Positions 27,334 through 35,850 of a stretch of 64,000 nt of DNA are shown here, piece by piece. This DNA comes from Mycobacterium scrofulaceum (GTDB lineage: Bacteria > Actinomycetota > Actinomycetes > Mycobacteriales > Mycobacteriaceae). The notes under the pieces are model-generated. The model worked only from the letters and a program-made list of their open reading frames with translations, did no database searches and was not told the origin of the DNA. Where the stretch lies: positions 62,001 to 126,000 of the forward strand of contig NZ_LZJW01000049.1 in assembly GCF_001667885.1 (NCBI RefSeq). Reading direction: 5' to 3'. The first letter of the stretch is position 1. The number at the start of each line of letters is the position of its first letter. Position numbers and translations under genes: made by a program.

Positions 27334-28326
27334 TCAACGGACCACGATCGTGTGCTCGCCGCGCGGCACCAGCTCACCGATCACGGTCGCGCCCGGGATC
27401 TCACCGGCGATCAGCAGTCCGCCCGACGTCTGGGCGTCGGCGAGCAGCAGGGCGTCGTCCTCGCCGACCGCGGACAGGTCGGCGTGGGGGGCCACCCAGT
27501 CGAGGTTGCGCCGGGTTCCCCCGCTGACGTAGCCCGCCGCCAGCGCCTCCCGCGCACCGTCCAGATACGGCACCGCCGCGGCCTCGACGACGGCCGTCAC
27601 CCCGCTGGCCCGCGCCAGCTTGTGCAGGTGCCCGAGCAGCCCGAAACCCGTGATGTCCGTGGCGCATTCGAGACCGGCCGCCAACGCCGCGGCGGATGCT
27701 TCGGCGTTCAAAGTGGTCATCGCCTCGATCGCCTGCTCGAAGCGCTCGCCGGTGGCCTTGTGCCTGCTGTTGAGCACCCCGACGCCCAGCGGCTTGGTCA
27801 GCGACAGCGGCGTGCCCGGCTTGCCGGAGTCGTTGCGCAGCAAGCGGTTCGGATCCGCGATCCCGGTGACGGCCAGGCCGTATTTGGGCTCCGGGTCGTC
27901 GACGCTGTGCCCGCCGGCGAGGTGGCAGCCGGCCAGGCCGCAGACGTCCAACCCGCCGCGCAGCGTCTCGGCGGCCAGCTCGAACGGCAGCACGTCGCGC
28001 GGCCAGCCCAGCAGGTTCACCGCCACCACCGGACGCCCGCCCATCGCGTAGACGTCGGACAGCGCGTTGGTGGCGGCGATGCGTCCCCAGTCGTAGGCGT
28101 CGTCCACCACGGGCGTGAAGAAGTCGGTCGTCGCGATCAGCGCCGTGCCGCGCTCGATGCGCACCACGGCGGCGTCGTCGCCGTGATCGAGGCCCACCAA
28201 CAACTCACCGACCGGGTCGCGCGGCGCGCCCACCCCCAGCCCGCGCACGATGTCCTCCAGCTCGCCGGGCGGGATCTTGCACGCGCAGCCGCCGCCGTGG
28301 GCGTACTGAGTCAGTCGATAGGTCAC
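27334..28326 (-). CDS. selD: Selenide, water dikinase SelD
   Basis: A 330-residue selenophosphate synthetase. It starts like E. coli SelD (TYRLTQYAHGGGCACKIP), with the catalytic Cys14 and Lys17; the residue that is Sec in some SelD proteins is Cys here. Later ATP-binding segments are TTDFFTPVVDDAYDWGRIAA and LAGGHSVDDPEPKYGLAV. I choose the GTG at 28326 because the frame further upstream runs into the tRNA-Sec gene. It makes selenophosphate for SelA. It lies 39 bases before the formate dehydrogenase gene on the same strand, so the two probably form one operon. Confidence 0.94.
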   Translation of the reverse strand: MTYRLTQYAHGGGCACKIPPGELEDIVRGLGVGAPRDPVGELLVGLDHGDDAAVVRIERGTALIATTDFFTPVVDDAYDWGRIAATNALSDVYAMGGRPVVAVNLLGWPRDVLPFELAAETLRGGLDVCGLAGCHLAGGHSVDDPEPKYGLAVTGIADPNRLLRNDSGKPGTPLSLTKPLGVGVLNSRHKATGERFEQAIEAMTTLNAEASAAALAAGLECATDITGFGLLGHLHKLARASGVTAVVEAAAVPYLDGAREALAAGYVSGGTRRNLDWVAPHADLSAVGEDDALLLADAQTSGGLLIAGEIPGATVIGELVPRGEHTIVVR

Positions 28327-28331
28327 GGATA

Positions 28332-28337
28332 CATAAT
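28332..28337 (+). promoter_or_regulatory. -10 element of the selC-selA-selB unit
   Basis: CATAAT differs from TATAAT by one base and lies 16 bases before the tRNA 5' end, in the 27-base gap between divergent selD and selC. Any -35 must lie within the first codons of selD; none is clear. Confidence 0.5.
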
Positions 28338-28353
28338 TGTCGGCATGGTCCGA

Positions 28354-28448
28354 GGAGGCGTGTCCGGTCTGGTGACCGGCGCGGTCTTCAAAACCGTCGA
28401 ACGGCAGACGCTGCCGCTGGCGGGTTCGATTCCCGTCCGCCTCCGCCA
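28354..28448 (+). tRNA. selC: tRNA-Sec (selC), anticodon UCA
   Basis: A 95-base RNA including an encoded CCA. The acceptor GGAGGCG pairs with CGCCTCC, with G as discriminator. The D stem is six base pairs (CCGGTC/GACCGG) with a TGGT loop. The anticodon loop CTTCAAA has UCA at 28388-28390. The variable arm is long (CGGCAG-ACG-CTGCCG) and the T loop is TTCGATT. The extended acceptor/T helix, long D stem and long variable arm identify a bacterial selenocysteine tRNA. An eighth acceptor pair would be a T-C mismatch. Confidence 0.96.
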
Positions 28449-28466
28449 TACTTCGTCGAGCCCGGC

Positions 28467-29747
28467 ATGAGCGACCCGCGCCGGCGGGTGCCGCGCACCG
28501 ACACCCTGCTCGCCGACCCTCGCCTGGTCGAAGCCCAGCGCGTGCTCGGCCGCTCGCTGGTGAAGTCCGTGATCGCCGAGGCGCAGCAGCGGGCGCGGGC
28601 GGGAGAGATCGACCCCGAGCAGGTCGCGGAGCACGCGGTCGCCGCCCTGCCGGCGACCGCGTCGAGCCTGCGTCCGGTCATCAATGCCACCGGCGTGGTC
28701 GTGCACACCAATCTGGGCCGGGCGCCGCTGTCGCGGGCCGCGGTCGACGCGGTGGTCGCGGCGGCCGGGACCACGGACGTCGAGCTGGACCTGACCACGG
28801 GCCGCCGCGGGCGGCGCGGCCGGGCCGCCCTGGCCGCGCTGTCGCGGGCGGTGCCCACCGCCGGCGGCGTGCACGTCGTGAACAACAACGCCGCCGCGCT
28901 GTTACTGACGGCGCTGACGTTGGCCCCGGGCAAGGAGATCGTGCTCAGCCGCGGCGAGCTGGTCGAGATCGGCGACGGGTTCCGCATCCCCGAACTGCTG
29001 GCCTCCGCCGGATCGCGGCTGCGCGAGGTCGGCACCACCAACCGCACCAGCCTGCGCGACTACGCCGAGGCGATCGGGCCGCAGACCGGCTTCGTCCTGA
29101 AGGTCCATCCGTCCAACTTCCACGTCACCGGGTTCACCTCGGCGGTCGGCGTGGCGGAGCTGGCGAAGCTGGGTGTGCCGCTGGTGGTCGACATCGGCTC
29201 CGGATTGCTGTGCCCGCACCCCGTGCTGCCCGACGAGCCCGACGCCACATCGACGCTGCGCGACGGCGCCGACCTGGTCACCGCGAGCGGCGACAAACTG
29301 CTCGGCGGCCCGCAGGCCGGCCTGCTGCTGGGCGACGCCGAGCTCATCGAGCGGCTGCGCCGCCACCCGGCGGCACGCGCGCTGCGCGTCGACAAACTCA
29401 CCCTCGCCGCGCTGGAAGCCACCCTGACCGGGCCGCCCCCGCCGGTGGCCGAGGCGTTGGCCGCCGACCTGAGCGAATTGCGGGCCCGCGCAGCGTCGCT
29501 GGCCGCCGCGCTGCCGGACGCCGAGCCGGTGGACTGCGTCTCGGCCGTCGGCGGGGGCGGGGCCCCGGACGTGCGGCTGCCCAGCGCCGCGGTGAGCCTG
29601 CCCGAGTCCTTCGCCGCCGCCCTGCGCGCCGCCAGCCCGCCGGTCGTCGGGCGGCTGGAGGCGGGCCGCTGCCTGCTCGACCTGCGCACGGTGGCGCCGC
29701 AGGACGACGCGCTGCTCGCGGCGGCGGTGCGGGCATGTTCGTCTTAG
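28467..29747 (+). CDS. selA: L-seryl-tRNA(Sec) selenium transferase SelA
   Basis: A 426-residue PLP enzyme that converts seryl-tRNA(Sec) to selenocysteyl-tRNA(Sec) with selenophosphate. Family landmarks are INATGVVVHTNLGRAPLS near residue 72, VHVVNNNAAALLLTL near 132, and the Schiff-base lysine K277 in TASGDKLLGGPQAG. It begins 18 bases after the tRNA-Sec CCA, so selC and selA are likely co-transcribed and the tRNA cut out. The 3' end overlaps selB by 13 bases. Confidence 0.96.
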   Translation: MSDPRRRVPRTDTLLADPRLVEAQRVLGRSLVKSVIAEAQQRARAGEIDPEQVAEHAVAALPATASSLRPVINATGVVVHTNLGRAPLSRAAVDAVVAAAGTTDVELDLTTGRRGRRGRAALAALSRAVPTAGGVHVVNNNAAALLLTALTLAPGKEIVLSRGELVEIGDGFRIPELLASAGSRLREVGTTNRTSLRDYAEAIGPQTGFVLKVHPSNFHVTGFTSAVGVAELAKLGVPLVVDIGSGLLCPHPVLPDEPDATSTLRDGADLVTASGDKLLGGPQAGLLLGDAELIERLRRHPAARALRVDKLTLAALEATLTGPPPPVAEALAADLSELRARAASLAAALPDAEPVDCVSAVGGGGAPDVRLPSAAVSLPESFAAALRAASPPVVGRLEAGRCLLDLRTVAPQDDALLAAAVRACSS

Positions 29748-31444
29748 CCACCGCCGGACACGTCGACCACGGCAAGTCGACCCTGCTGCACCGGCTCACC
29801 GGAATGTGGCCGGACCGGCTGGACGAGGAGCGGCGCCGCGGCCTGACGATCGACCTCGGCTTCGCGTGGACCGAGATCGGCGGCAGGCAGCTGGCGTTCG
29901 TCGACGTGCCCGGGCACGAACGGTTCGTCGCCAACATGCTCGCCGGCGTCGGCGCGGTTCCGGCGGTCCTGTTCGTCGTCGCCGCCACCGAGGGCTGGAT
30001 GCCGCAGTCCGACGAGCACCTCGCGGCGCTGGACGCCCTCGGGGTCCGCCACGCGCTGGTGGTGATCAGCAAGGCGGACCTCGCCGATCCCGGCCCGGCC
30101 ATCGAGCAGGCGCGCGAGAGATTGTCCGCCACCTCGTTGGCCGGCGCTCCGGTCGCGATCGGGGCCGACCTGGAGCGAGTGCGCGCGGAGCTGCTGGCGC
30201 TGACCGACCGGTTACCGGCCCCGGACCCGGGCGCCGACGTGCGGCTGTGGGTGGACCGGAGTTTCACCGTCCGGGGCGCGGGCACCGTCGTGACCGGCAC
30301 CCTCGCGGCGGGCACGGTACGGGTGGGCGACGAGTTGGAGCACGCCGGCCGGCGCGTGACGGTCCGCGGGCTGCAATCGCTGGGCCGCGACCGGGCGGCG
30401 GTGGGTCCGGTGGCGCGCGTCGCGCTGAACCTGCGGGGAGTCGACCGCCAGCACATCGGTCGCGGCGACACCGTCCGGACGCCGGGCGTGTGGCTGGATA
30501 CGGCGGAAGTCGACGTCGCGCTGCGGTCGGCGGGGGCGCTGCACCGGCAGCTGGTGCTGCACGTGGGGTCCGCGGCCGTGCCGGTGCAGGTGCGTCCGCT
30601 CGGGCCCGCGGCGGCCCGGCTGCGCCTGGCGAGGCCCTTGCCCTTGCGCGTCGGGGACGTCGGGCTGCTGCGCGACCCCGGCGAGCACCGGATCGCGGCG
30701 GGAATCAAGGTGCTCGACGTCCGGCCGCCGGCGCTGCGCCGCCGGGGCGCCGCCCGGGAGCGGGCCGCGCAGTTGGCGACCGGTGCGGCGCGGCCGCCCG
30801 CCTGCGCGCGGGCGGACGAACTGCGCGCGATGGGCCTGCCGCTCGCCGGCCAGCGGGTGGGCGATTGGGTGGTGGATCCCGAGTGGTGGGCCGGGCGGCG
30901 CGAGCGCGCGATCGCGGCGGTGCGGATCTGGGCGGACGAGCACGACGTCGCGGCCGGGATGCCGCTGGAGACGCTGCGGCAGCGGGCCGGGATGCCCGCG
31001 GCCGAGCTGCTGCCGAAGCTGCTCGAGGGCACCGGGTTTCAGGTGGCCGACGGGGTGGTTCGTTCGCCGGGCGCGGGTCTGCCGGCCCGGGTCGACAAGG
31101 CCGTGCGCACGGTCGAGGAGTGGCTGGCCGCCGAGCCCTTCCGGGCGCCGGAGGCCGACGAACTGGCCGAGCTCAAGCTCGGACCCCGGGAGCTGGCCGC
31201 CGCGGTGCGTGCCGGGCGGCTGGCCAGGATCGCCGACGGCGTCGTGCTGGGGGCCGGCGCGCTGGAGCGGGCGGCCGGCGTCCTCGCGGGGCTGCCGCAG
31301 CCGTTCACCGTCAGCGACGCGCGCCGGGCGCTCGGCACCACCCGGCGGGTCGCTGTTCCGCTTCTCGAGCAGCTCGACGCCCGGCGCGTGACCAGGCGGG
31401 CCCCGGACGGCACCCGGGTGGTGCTGGCTACAGCCGCTCCTTGA
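29735..31444 (+). CDS. selB: Selenocysteine-specific elongation factor SelB
   Basis: A 569-residue translational GTPase with G1 GHVDHGKST (residues 8-16), G3 DVPGHERF (57-64) and G4 SKAD, EF-Tu-like domains II and III, and a C-terminal region of winged-helix repeats that bind the SECIS hairpin (about residues 360-569). The ATG at 29735 starts directly at the GTPase fold and overlaps the end of selA. The long upstream frame within selA is a shadow. It converges with and overlaps the YqeY gene by 17 bases. Confidence 0.95.
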   Translation: MFVLATAGHVDHGKSTLLHRLTGMWPDRLDEERRRGLTIDLGFAWTEIGGRQLAFVDVPGHERFVANMLAGVGAVPAVLFVVAATEGWMPQSDEHLAALDALGVRHALVVISKADLADPGPAIEQARERLSATSLAGAPVAIGADLERVRAELLALTDRLPAPDPGADVRLWVDRSFTVRGAGTVVTGTLAAGTVRVGDELEHAGRRVTVRGLQSLGRDRAAVGPVARVALNLRGVDRQHIGRGDTVRTPGVWLDTAEVDVALRSAGALHRQLVLHVGSAAVPVQVRPLGPAAARLRLARPLPLRVGDVGLLRDPGEHRIAAGIKVLDVRPPALRRRGAARERAAQLATGAARPPACARADELRAMGLPLAGQRVGDWVVDPEWWAGRRERAIAAVRIWADEHDVAAGMPLETLRQRAGMPAAELLPKLLEGTGFQVADGVVRSPGAGLPARVDKAVRTVEEWLAAEPFRAPEADELAELKLGPRELAAAVRAGRLARIADGVVLGAGALERAAGVLAGLPQPFTVSDARRALGTTRRVAVPLLEQLDARRVTRRAPDGTRVVLATAAP

Positions 31445-31892
31445 CCGCCGCCGACAGTCGGGCGCCGTCGGCCTTGCCGGCCGCGATCGCGGTGGCCGCC
31501 TTCATCACCAGGCCCATCTGCTTCATGCTCGGGCGTTCGCCGATCTCCTCGGCGACCTGGGCGATCGCGGTGTCGGCGACGTCGGCCAGCTCGGCCTCGG
31601 TGAGCGGCGTCGGCAGGTATTCGTCGATGATCCGCGCCTCGGCGTGCTCGTTGGCGGCGAGTTCCCCGCGGCCGTTCTGGGTGTAGATCTCCGCCGACTC
31701 GGCCCGCTTTCGGGACTCCCTGGCCAGCACCTTGATCACTTCGTCGTCGGAGAGGTCCCTGGCCTGTTTGCCGGAGACTTCCTCGGTTTGGATCGCGGCG
31801 AGCAGTAGGCGCAGGGTTGCCGTGCGCAGCTTGTCCTTACTCTTCATCGCGTCGGTAAGGTCGGCCCGCAGCCTGGATTTGAGTTCGGCCAT
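31428..31892 (-). CDS. GatB/YqeY domain protein
   Basis: A 154-residue protein of the same length as Rv3688c. It is the YqeY fold: an N-terminal helical hairpin (LKSRLRADLTDAMKSKDKLRTATLRLLLAAI) and a C-terminal GatB-tail-like domain (GERPSMKQMGLVMKA). Related domains bind tRNA in amidotransferases, but the role of the free-standing protein is unknown. Start at the ATG at 31892. Its position marks the return to the M. tuberculosis gene order after the accessory region. Confidence 0.9.
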   Translation of the reverse strand: MAELKSRLRADLTDAMKSKDKLRTATLRLLLAAIQTEEVSGKQARDLSDDEVIKVLARESRKRAESAEIYTQNGRGELAANEHAEARIIDEYLPTPLTEAELADVADTAIAQVAEEIGERPSMKQMGLVMKAATAIAAGKADGARLSAAVKERL

Positions 31893-31963
31893 GCCAGAGA
31901 CGCTACGCGCCGACCGCCTGACCATGATTGAGAAATGCCCGGACCACCGACAGGATGGAGCCC

Positions 31964-32008
31964 ATGACGAACGACGGGCCCGCCCGCAAACAACGCGGAA
32001 CCCGGTGA
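31964..32008 (+). CDS. 14-codon leader ORF, or displaced N-terminus, of the following membrane protein
   Basis: ATG ACG AAC ... CGG TGA encodes 14 residues beginning MTNDGPARKQ and stops within the GTG start of the next gene (GTGA overlap). GGAG precedes the ATG at short spacing. Either this is a coupled leader peptide, or a one-base indel has separated the true N-terminus from the proline-rich part of the downstream protein. Confidence 0.4.
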   Translation: MTNDGPARKQRGTR

Positions 32009-33057
32009 CCGCGCCGCCGCCTGGCTATCCGGTTGGCCCGCCACCGGGATACGGGCCCCCACCCGGCTACCGCCCGCCGCAACTGGCCCCCGGCGCGGTC
32101 AAACCCGGCATCATCCCGCTGCGACCGCTGACGCTGGGCGACATCTTCAACGGCGCGGTCGGCTACGTCCGGGCCAACCCGAAGGCGACGCTCGGGCTGA
32201 CCGCCATTGTGGTGGTGGTCATTCAGATCATCACCAAGGCCGCCTTCTTCGGACCGCTGGCCGCCTACGGCAGGCTGACGACCGATCGGGCCGACCAGCT
32301 GACCACCGGCGTCATCGGCGCCTGGTTGACGTCGGTGGGCGCCGGCACGGTGGTGGCCTGGCTGGGCAGCATGCTGCTGTCCGGGATGCTCACCGTCATC
32401 GTCGGGCGGGCGGTATTCGGCACGCCGATCACCATGGGGGAAACCTGGGCCAAGATCCGCGGCCGGCTGCTGCCCCTGCTCGGGCTTGCCGCGCTGGAAG
32501 GTGCCGCGCTGGCGGTCATCGCCGGCCTGGTGGCGGTGATCATCGGGGTGCTGGCGGCCATCGGCCGCGCCGCGGCGGTGGTCGTTCTCGGTCTGCCGCT
32601 GGCGCTGGCCGTGATCGCGTTGCTGGTGTACCTGTACACGATGGTGTCGTTCGCGCCCGTGCTGATCGTGTTGGAGCGACTGCCCGTCCTGGACGCCATC
32701 ACCCGATCGTTCAGGCTGGTCCACAACGGCTTCTGGCGGGTGCTGGGCATCCGGCTGCTCACCTTCCTGGTGACCTCCGTTATCGGCGGGGCGGTCGCGG
32801 TGCCGTTCAACATCGTCAGCCAGTTCTTCATGATCACCTCGTCGACCGCCGCGGTCCTGGTGAGCACCGCGGTCGCGTCGGTGGGCGGCGCGATCGGCGA
32901 GATCATCACCGCACCGTTCAGCGCCGGGGTCATCGCGCTGCTGTACACGGATCGCCGAATGCGTGCCGAGGCTTTCGATCTGGTGCTGCAGACCGGCGCC
33001 GCGGGTGGGCCAGCCGCCGCCTCCACCGACAACCTCTGGCTGACGCGGCCGGTCTGA
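32005..33057 (+). CDS. Multi-span membrane protein with Pro/Gly/Tyr-rich N-terminus (Rv3689-like)
   Basis: With the GTG at 32005 the protein has 350 residues: a PPGYP-type disordered N-terminus of about 30 residues, then about six hydrophobic helices, in the style of the glycerophosphoryl diester phosphodiesterase membrane-domain family (PLRPLTLGDIFNGAVGYVRANPKATLG; LVHNGFWRVLGIRLLT). I recall the M. tuberculosis counterpart as about 100 residues longer, so the N-terminus is uncertain; an in-frame ATG at 31924 would add 27 residues. It heads the block leading to moxR2. Function unknown. Confidence 0.8.
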   Translation: MTAPPPGYPVGPPPGYGPPPGYRPPQLAPGAVKPGIIPLRPLTLGDIFNGAVGYVRANPKATLGLTAIVVVVIQIITKAAFFGPLAAYGRLTTDRADQLTTGVIGAWLTSVGAGTVVAWLGSMLLSGMLTVIVGRAVFGTPITMGETWAKIRGRLLPLLGLAALEGAALAVIAGLVAVIIGVLAAIGRAAAVVVLGLPLALAVIALLVYLYTMVSFAPVLIVLERLPVLDAITRSFRLVHNGFWRVLGIRLLTFLVTSVIGGAVAVPFNIVSQFFMITSSTAAVLVSTAVASVGGAIGEIITAPFSAGVIALLYTDRRMRAEAFDLVLQTGAAGGPAAASTDNLWLTRPV

Positions 33058-33071
33058 GGACGAGTGGGACA

Positions 33072-33725
33072 GTGCCCTCCATCGACATCGACCGCGATGC
33101 CGCGCATGAGGCCGCCCAGGCCGAGCTCAACAAGCCGATCTACTCGAAGGGCTCGGCCGGGCATCAGATGGCCGAGTGGCTCAACGAGCTCATTTACCGG
33201 CTGCTGCAGAAGACCGCCTCCTTTCCCGGCGGGTGGCTCACGGCCACCGTGCTTTTCATCATGCTGGCGATCGCGTTGGCGGTCGCGATCCACGTCGCCC
33301 GACGCACCATGCGCACCAACCGCGGCGGTGACTACCAGTTATTCGAAGCCGGGCAGCTCACCGCCGCCCAGCATCGGACGACGGCCGAAGACTATGCGGC
33401 GCAAGGCGAATGGGCCGCGGCGATCCGGCACCGGCTTCGGGCGGTCGCCCGCCAGCTCGAGGAGACCGGTGTCCTGAACCCGGCACCCGGCCGGACCGCC
33501 AACGAACTGGCCGTCGACGCCGGTGCCGCCCTGCCACACCTCGCCGGCGAATTGACCCAGGCCGCAACAGCTTTCAACGACGTCACCTACGGGGAGCGCC
33601 CCGGAACCCAGAGCGCATACCAGATGATCGCCGACCTCGACGACCACCTGCGCTCCCGCTCGGCGGCTGTCCCCGCGGGTCCGGGGCAACCCGCCGCGCC
33701 CGACTCATGGGCACAGGTGCGGTGA
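33072..33725 (+). CDS. DUF4129 domain protein (Rv3690-like)
   Basis: A 217-residue protein of the same length as Rv3690. One membrane helix lies near residues 57-77. The soluble C-terminal part (GDYQLFEAGQLTAAQHRTTAEDYAAQGEWAAAIRHRLRAV) is the DUF4129 signature, including the AIRHRLRA segment. It starts at a GTG 14 bases after the preceding stop and shares a TGATG junction with the next gene. DUF4129 proteins accompany MoxR/DUF58 systems; the biochemical role is not known. Confidence 0.85.
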   Translation: MPSIDIDRDAAHEAAQAELNKPIYSKGSAGHQMAEWLNELIYRLLQKTASFPGGWLTATVLFIMLAIALAVAIHVARRTMRTNRGGDYQLFEAGQLTAAQHRTTAEDYAAQGEWAAAIRHRLRAVARQLEETGVLNPAPGRTANELAVDAGAALPHLAGELTQAATAFNDVTYGERPGTQSAYQMIADLDDHLRSRSAAVPAGPGQPAAPDSWAQVR

Positions 33726-34870
33726 TGGCGACCACGGCGCGTCCCGACCCGGCAGGCCCGACTTCGTTGCAGCGCTGGCGATCCTGGCGCTGGGTGATCC
33801 TCACCCTGACCGTGCTCGCCTTGATCGCCGGTGTCGATGCCTACCTGACCGCGCCGCGCCCGGGAGCGCGGATGGATCCGGCGTCGACAGGACCCGACGG
33901 TGCGCACGCGCTGGTGGCGCTGCTGCGGTACGGCGGGGTCGACGTCGTTGTCGCCGACAACATCGCCGATGTCGAACGGGCGGCGCGCCCCGACTCGCTG
34001 ATCCTGGTGGCGCAGAGCCAATACCTCACCGAGTCGCTGCTGGACCGCCTGTCCAGGGCGCCCGGCGATCTGCTGCTCGTGGAACCGACCTCACGCACTC
34101 GCGAGGCACTGATGCCCGGCCTGCGCGTCTCGGCGGCCGACGACTTCGACAGCGACCCCGATTGCACCCTGCGCGAGGCGACCCGGGCCGGGCCGGTTCG
34201 ATTCGGCCCCAGCGACACCTACCGAGCCACCGACGGCCGACCCCTAACCCGTTGCTACGGCGGCGCGCTCGTCCGCTTCCGGGACGGCGGGCGGACCATC
34301 ACCGCGGTCGGCAGCACCGACTTCCTGACCAACGGCGCCCTGCTGCAGGCGGGCAACGCCGCCCTGGCGATGAACCTCGCGGGCGCCTGCCCCCGGCTCG
34401 TCTGGTACGCGCCCCACCGGATCGAGGGTGAAGCGCCGCCGCCGGGCTCGATCGCCGACCTGATCCCGCGAAGCGTGACGTGGATCGTCTGGCAACTGTG
34501 CCTGGTCGTCCTGCTCGTTGCGCTGTGGCGGGGCCGGCGGGCCGGCCCGCTCGTCGCCGAGGCACTGCCCGTCGTGGTGCGCGCGTCGGAGACCGTCGAG
34601 GGCCGCGGTCGGCTGTACCGCTCCCGCCGGGCCCGCGACCGCGCCGCCGCCGCGCTGCGCACCGCCACCATGCAGCGGCTGCTGCCCCGGCTCGGACTGA
34701 ACACCGGCGCGTCGGCGCCCGCGGTGGCGGCCGCGGTGGCCGCCCGCAGCGGGGCGGATCCGGCGTACGTCTCCTACCAGCTGTTCGGCCCGCCCCCGGC
34801 GACCGACAACGACCTGTTACAACTTGCCCGTGCGCTCGACGACATCGAAAGGCAGGTCACACGGACGTGA
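33725..34870 (+). CDS. DUF4350 domain membrane protein (Rv3691-like)
   Basis: A 381-residue protein with an N-terminal helix (about residues 22-42), an extracytoplasmic DUF4350 domain (PDGAHALVALLRYGGVDVVVADN; TAVGSTDFLTNGALL) and a second helix near residue 262. The cytoplasmic tail carries an Arg-rich YRSRRARDRAAAALR segment. The ATG overlaps the stop of the DUF4129 gene and its own stop overlaps the GTG of moxR2, so the set is translationally coupled. The fold recalls glutamine-amidotransferase-like proteins without an obvious catalytic Cys. Confidence 0.85.
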   Translation: MATTARPDPAGPTSLQRWRSWRWVILTLTVLALIAGVDAYLTAPRPGARMDPASTGPDGAHALVALLRYGGVDVVVADNIADVERAARPDSLILVAQSQYLTESLLDRLSRAPGDLLLVEPTSRTREALMPGLRVSAADDFDSDPDCTLREATRAGPVRFGPSDTYRATDGRPLTRCYGGALVRFRDGGRTITAVGSTDFLTNGALLQAGNAALAMNLAGACPRLVWYAPHRIEGEAPPPGSIADLIPRSVTWIVWQLCLVVLLVALWRGRRAGPLVAEALPVVVRASETVEGRGRLYRSRRARDRAAAALRTATMQRLLPRLGLNTGASAPAVAAAVAARSGADPAYVSYQLFGPPPATDNDLLQLARALDDIERQVTRT

Positions 34871-35850
34871 CGCAGACCCCTTCCCCAGCGGAGACCACCC
34901 CCACGGCTGAGTCGGCGCGAGACGCGCTGCTGGCGCTGCGCGGCGAGCTCGCCAAGGCCGTCGTCGGGCAGGAGGGGGTGATCAGCGGCCTGGTGATCGC
35001 GCTGCTGTGTCGCGGCCATGTGTTGTTGGAAGGCGTTCCGGGAGTGGCGAAGACGCTGCTGGTGCGGGCGCTGGCGGCCGCGTTGCGGTTGGAGTTCAAG
35101 CGCGTGCAGTTCACCCCCGATCTGATGCCCGGCGATGTCACGGGGTCGCTGGTGTACGACGCGCGCACCGCCGCGTTCACGTTCCGTCCCGGTCCGGTGT
35201 TCACCAATCTGCTCCTTGCCGACGAGATCAACCGCACCCCGCCGAAAACGCAGGCCGCCCTGCTCGAGGCCATGGAGGAGCGCCAGGTCAGCGTGGAAGG
35301 CGTGGCCCAGCCCCTGCCCGACCCGTTCATCGTCGCCGCGACCCAGAACCCCGTCGAATACGAGGGCACCTATCAGTTGCCCGAAGCCCAGCTGGACCGC
35401 TTCCTGCTGAAGCTGAATGTGACGCTGCCGCCGCGGGATTCGGAGATCGCCATCCTCGGCCGGCACGCCCACGGCTTCGATCCGCGCGACCTGTCGGCGA
35501 TCAAACCGGTGGCCGGGCCCGCCGAACTGGCGGCCGGGCGCGACGCCGTCCGCCACGTGCTGGTCGCCGACGAGGTGCTGGGCTACATCGTCGACATCGT
35601 CGGGTCCACCCGCTCCTCGCCCGCGCTGCAGCTCGGCGTCTCGCCGCGCGGGGCGACGGCGTTGCTGGCCACGGCCCGTTCCTGGGCCTGGCTGTCCGGC
35701 CGCAACTACGTCACCCCCGACGACGTGAAGGCCATGGCCCGATCGACGCTGCGGCACCGGGTGATGCTGCGCCCCGAGGCCGAACTCGAGGGGGCCACCC
35801 CCGACGGCGTCCTCGACGGAATCTTGGCGTCGGTTCCGGTGCCCCGCTAG
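34867..35850 (+). CDS. moxR2: MoxR-family AAA+ ATPase MoxR2
   Basis: A 327-residue AAA+ protein with Walker A GVPGVAKT (about residues 58-65), Walker B LLLADEINR (about 118-126), sensor 1 in IVAATQNPVEYEGTY and the conserved LPEAQLDRFLLK stretch. MoxR ATPases remodel or help assemble partner proteins, usually the adjacent DUF58 protein. It starts at a GTG overlapping the previous stop (GTGA). The position agrees with Rv3692. Confidence 0.93.
   Translation: MTQTPSPAETTPTAESARDALLALRGELAKAVVGQEGVISGLVIALLCRGHVLLEGVPGVAKTLLVRALAAALRLEFKRVQFTPDLMPGDVTGSLVYDARTAAFTFRPGPVFTNLLLADEINRTPPKTQAALLEAMEERQVSVEGVAQPLPDPFIVAATQNPVEYEGTYQLPEAQLDRFLLKLNVTLPPRDSEIAILGRHAHGFDPRDLSAIKPVAGPAELAAGRDAVRHVLVADEVLGYIVDIVGSTRSSPALQLGVSPRGATALLATARSWAWLSGRNYVTPDDVKAMARSTLRHRVMLRPEAELEGATPDGVLDGILASVPVPR

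Noticed and set aside
27334..28326. SelD as a second selenoprotein
   Set aside because: The catalytic position in GGGCACK is encoded by a Cys codon and there is no internal UGA.
29398..31032. 544-codon minus-strand open frame opposite selA/selB
   Set aside because: Ser/Arg/Pro-rich shadow without any motif; selA and selB are certain on the plus strand.
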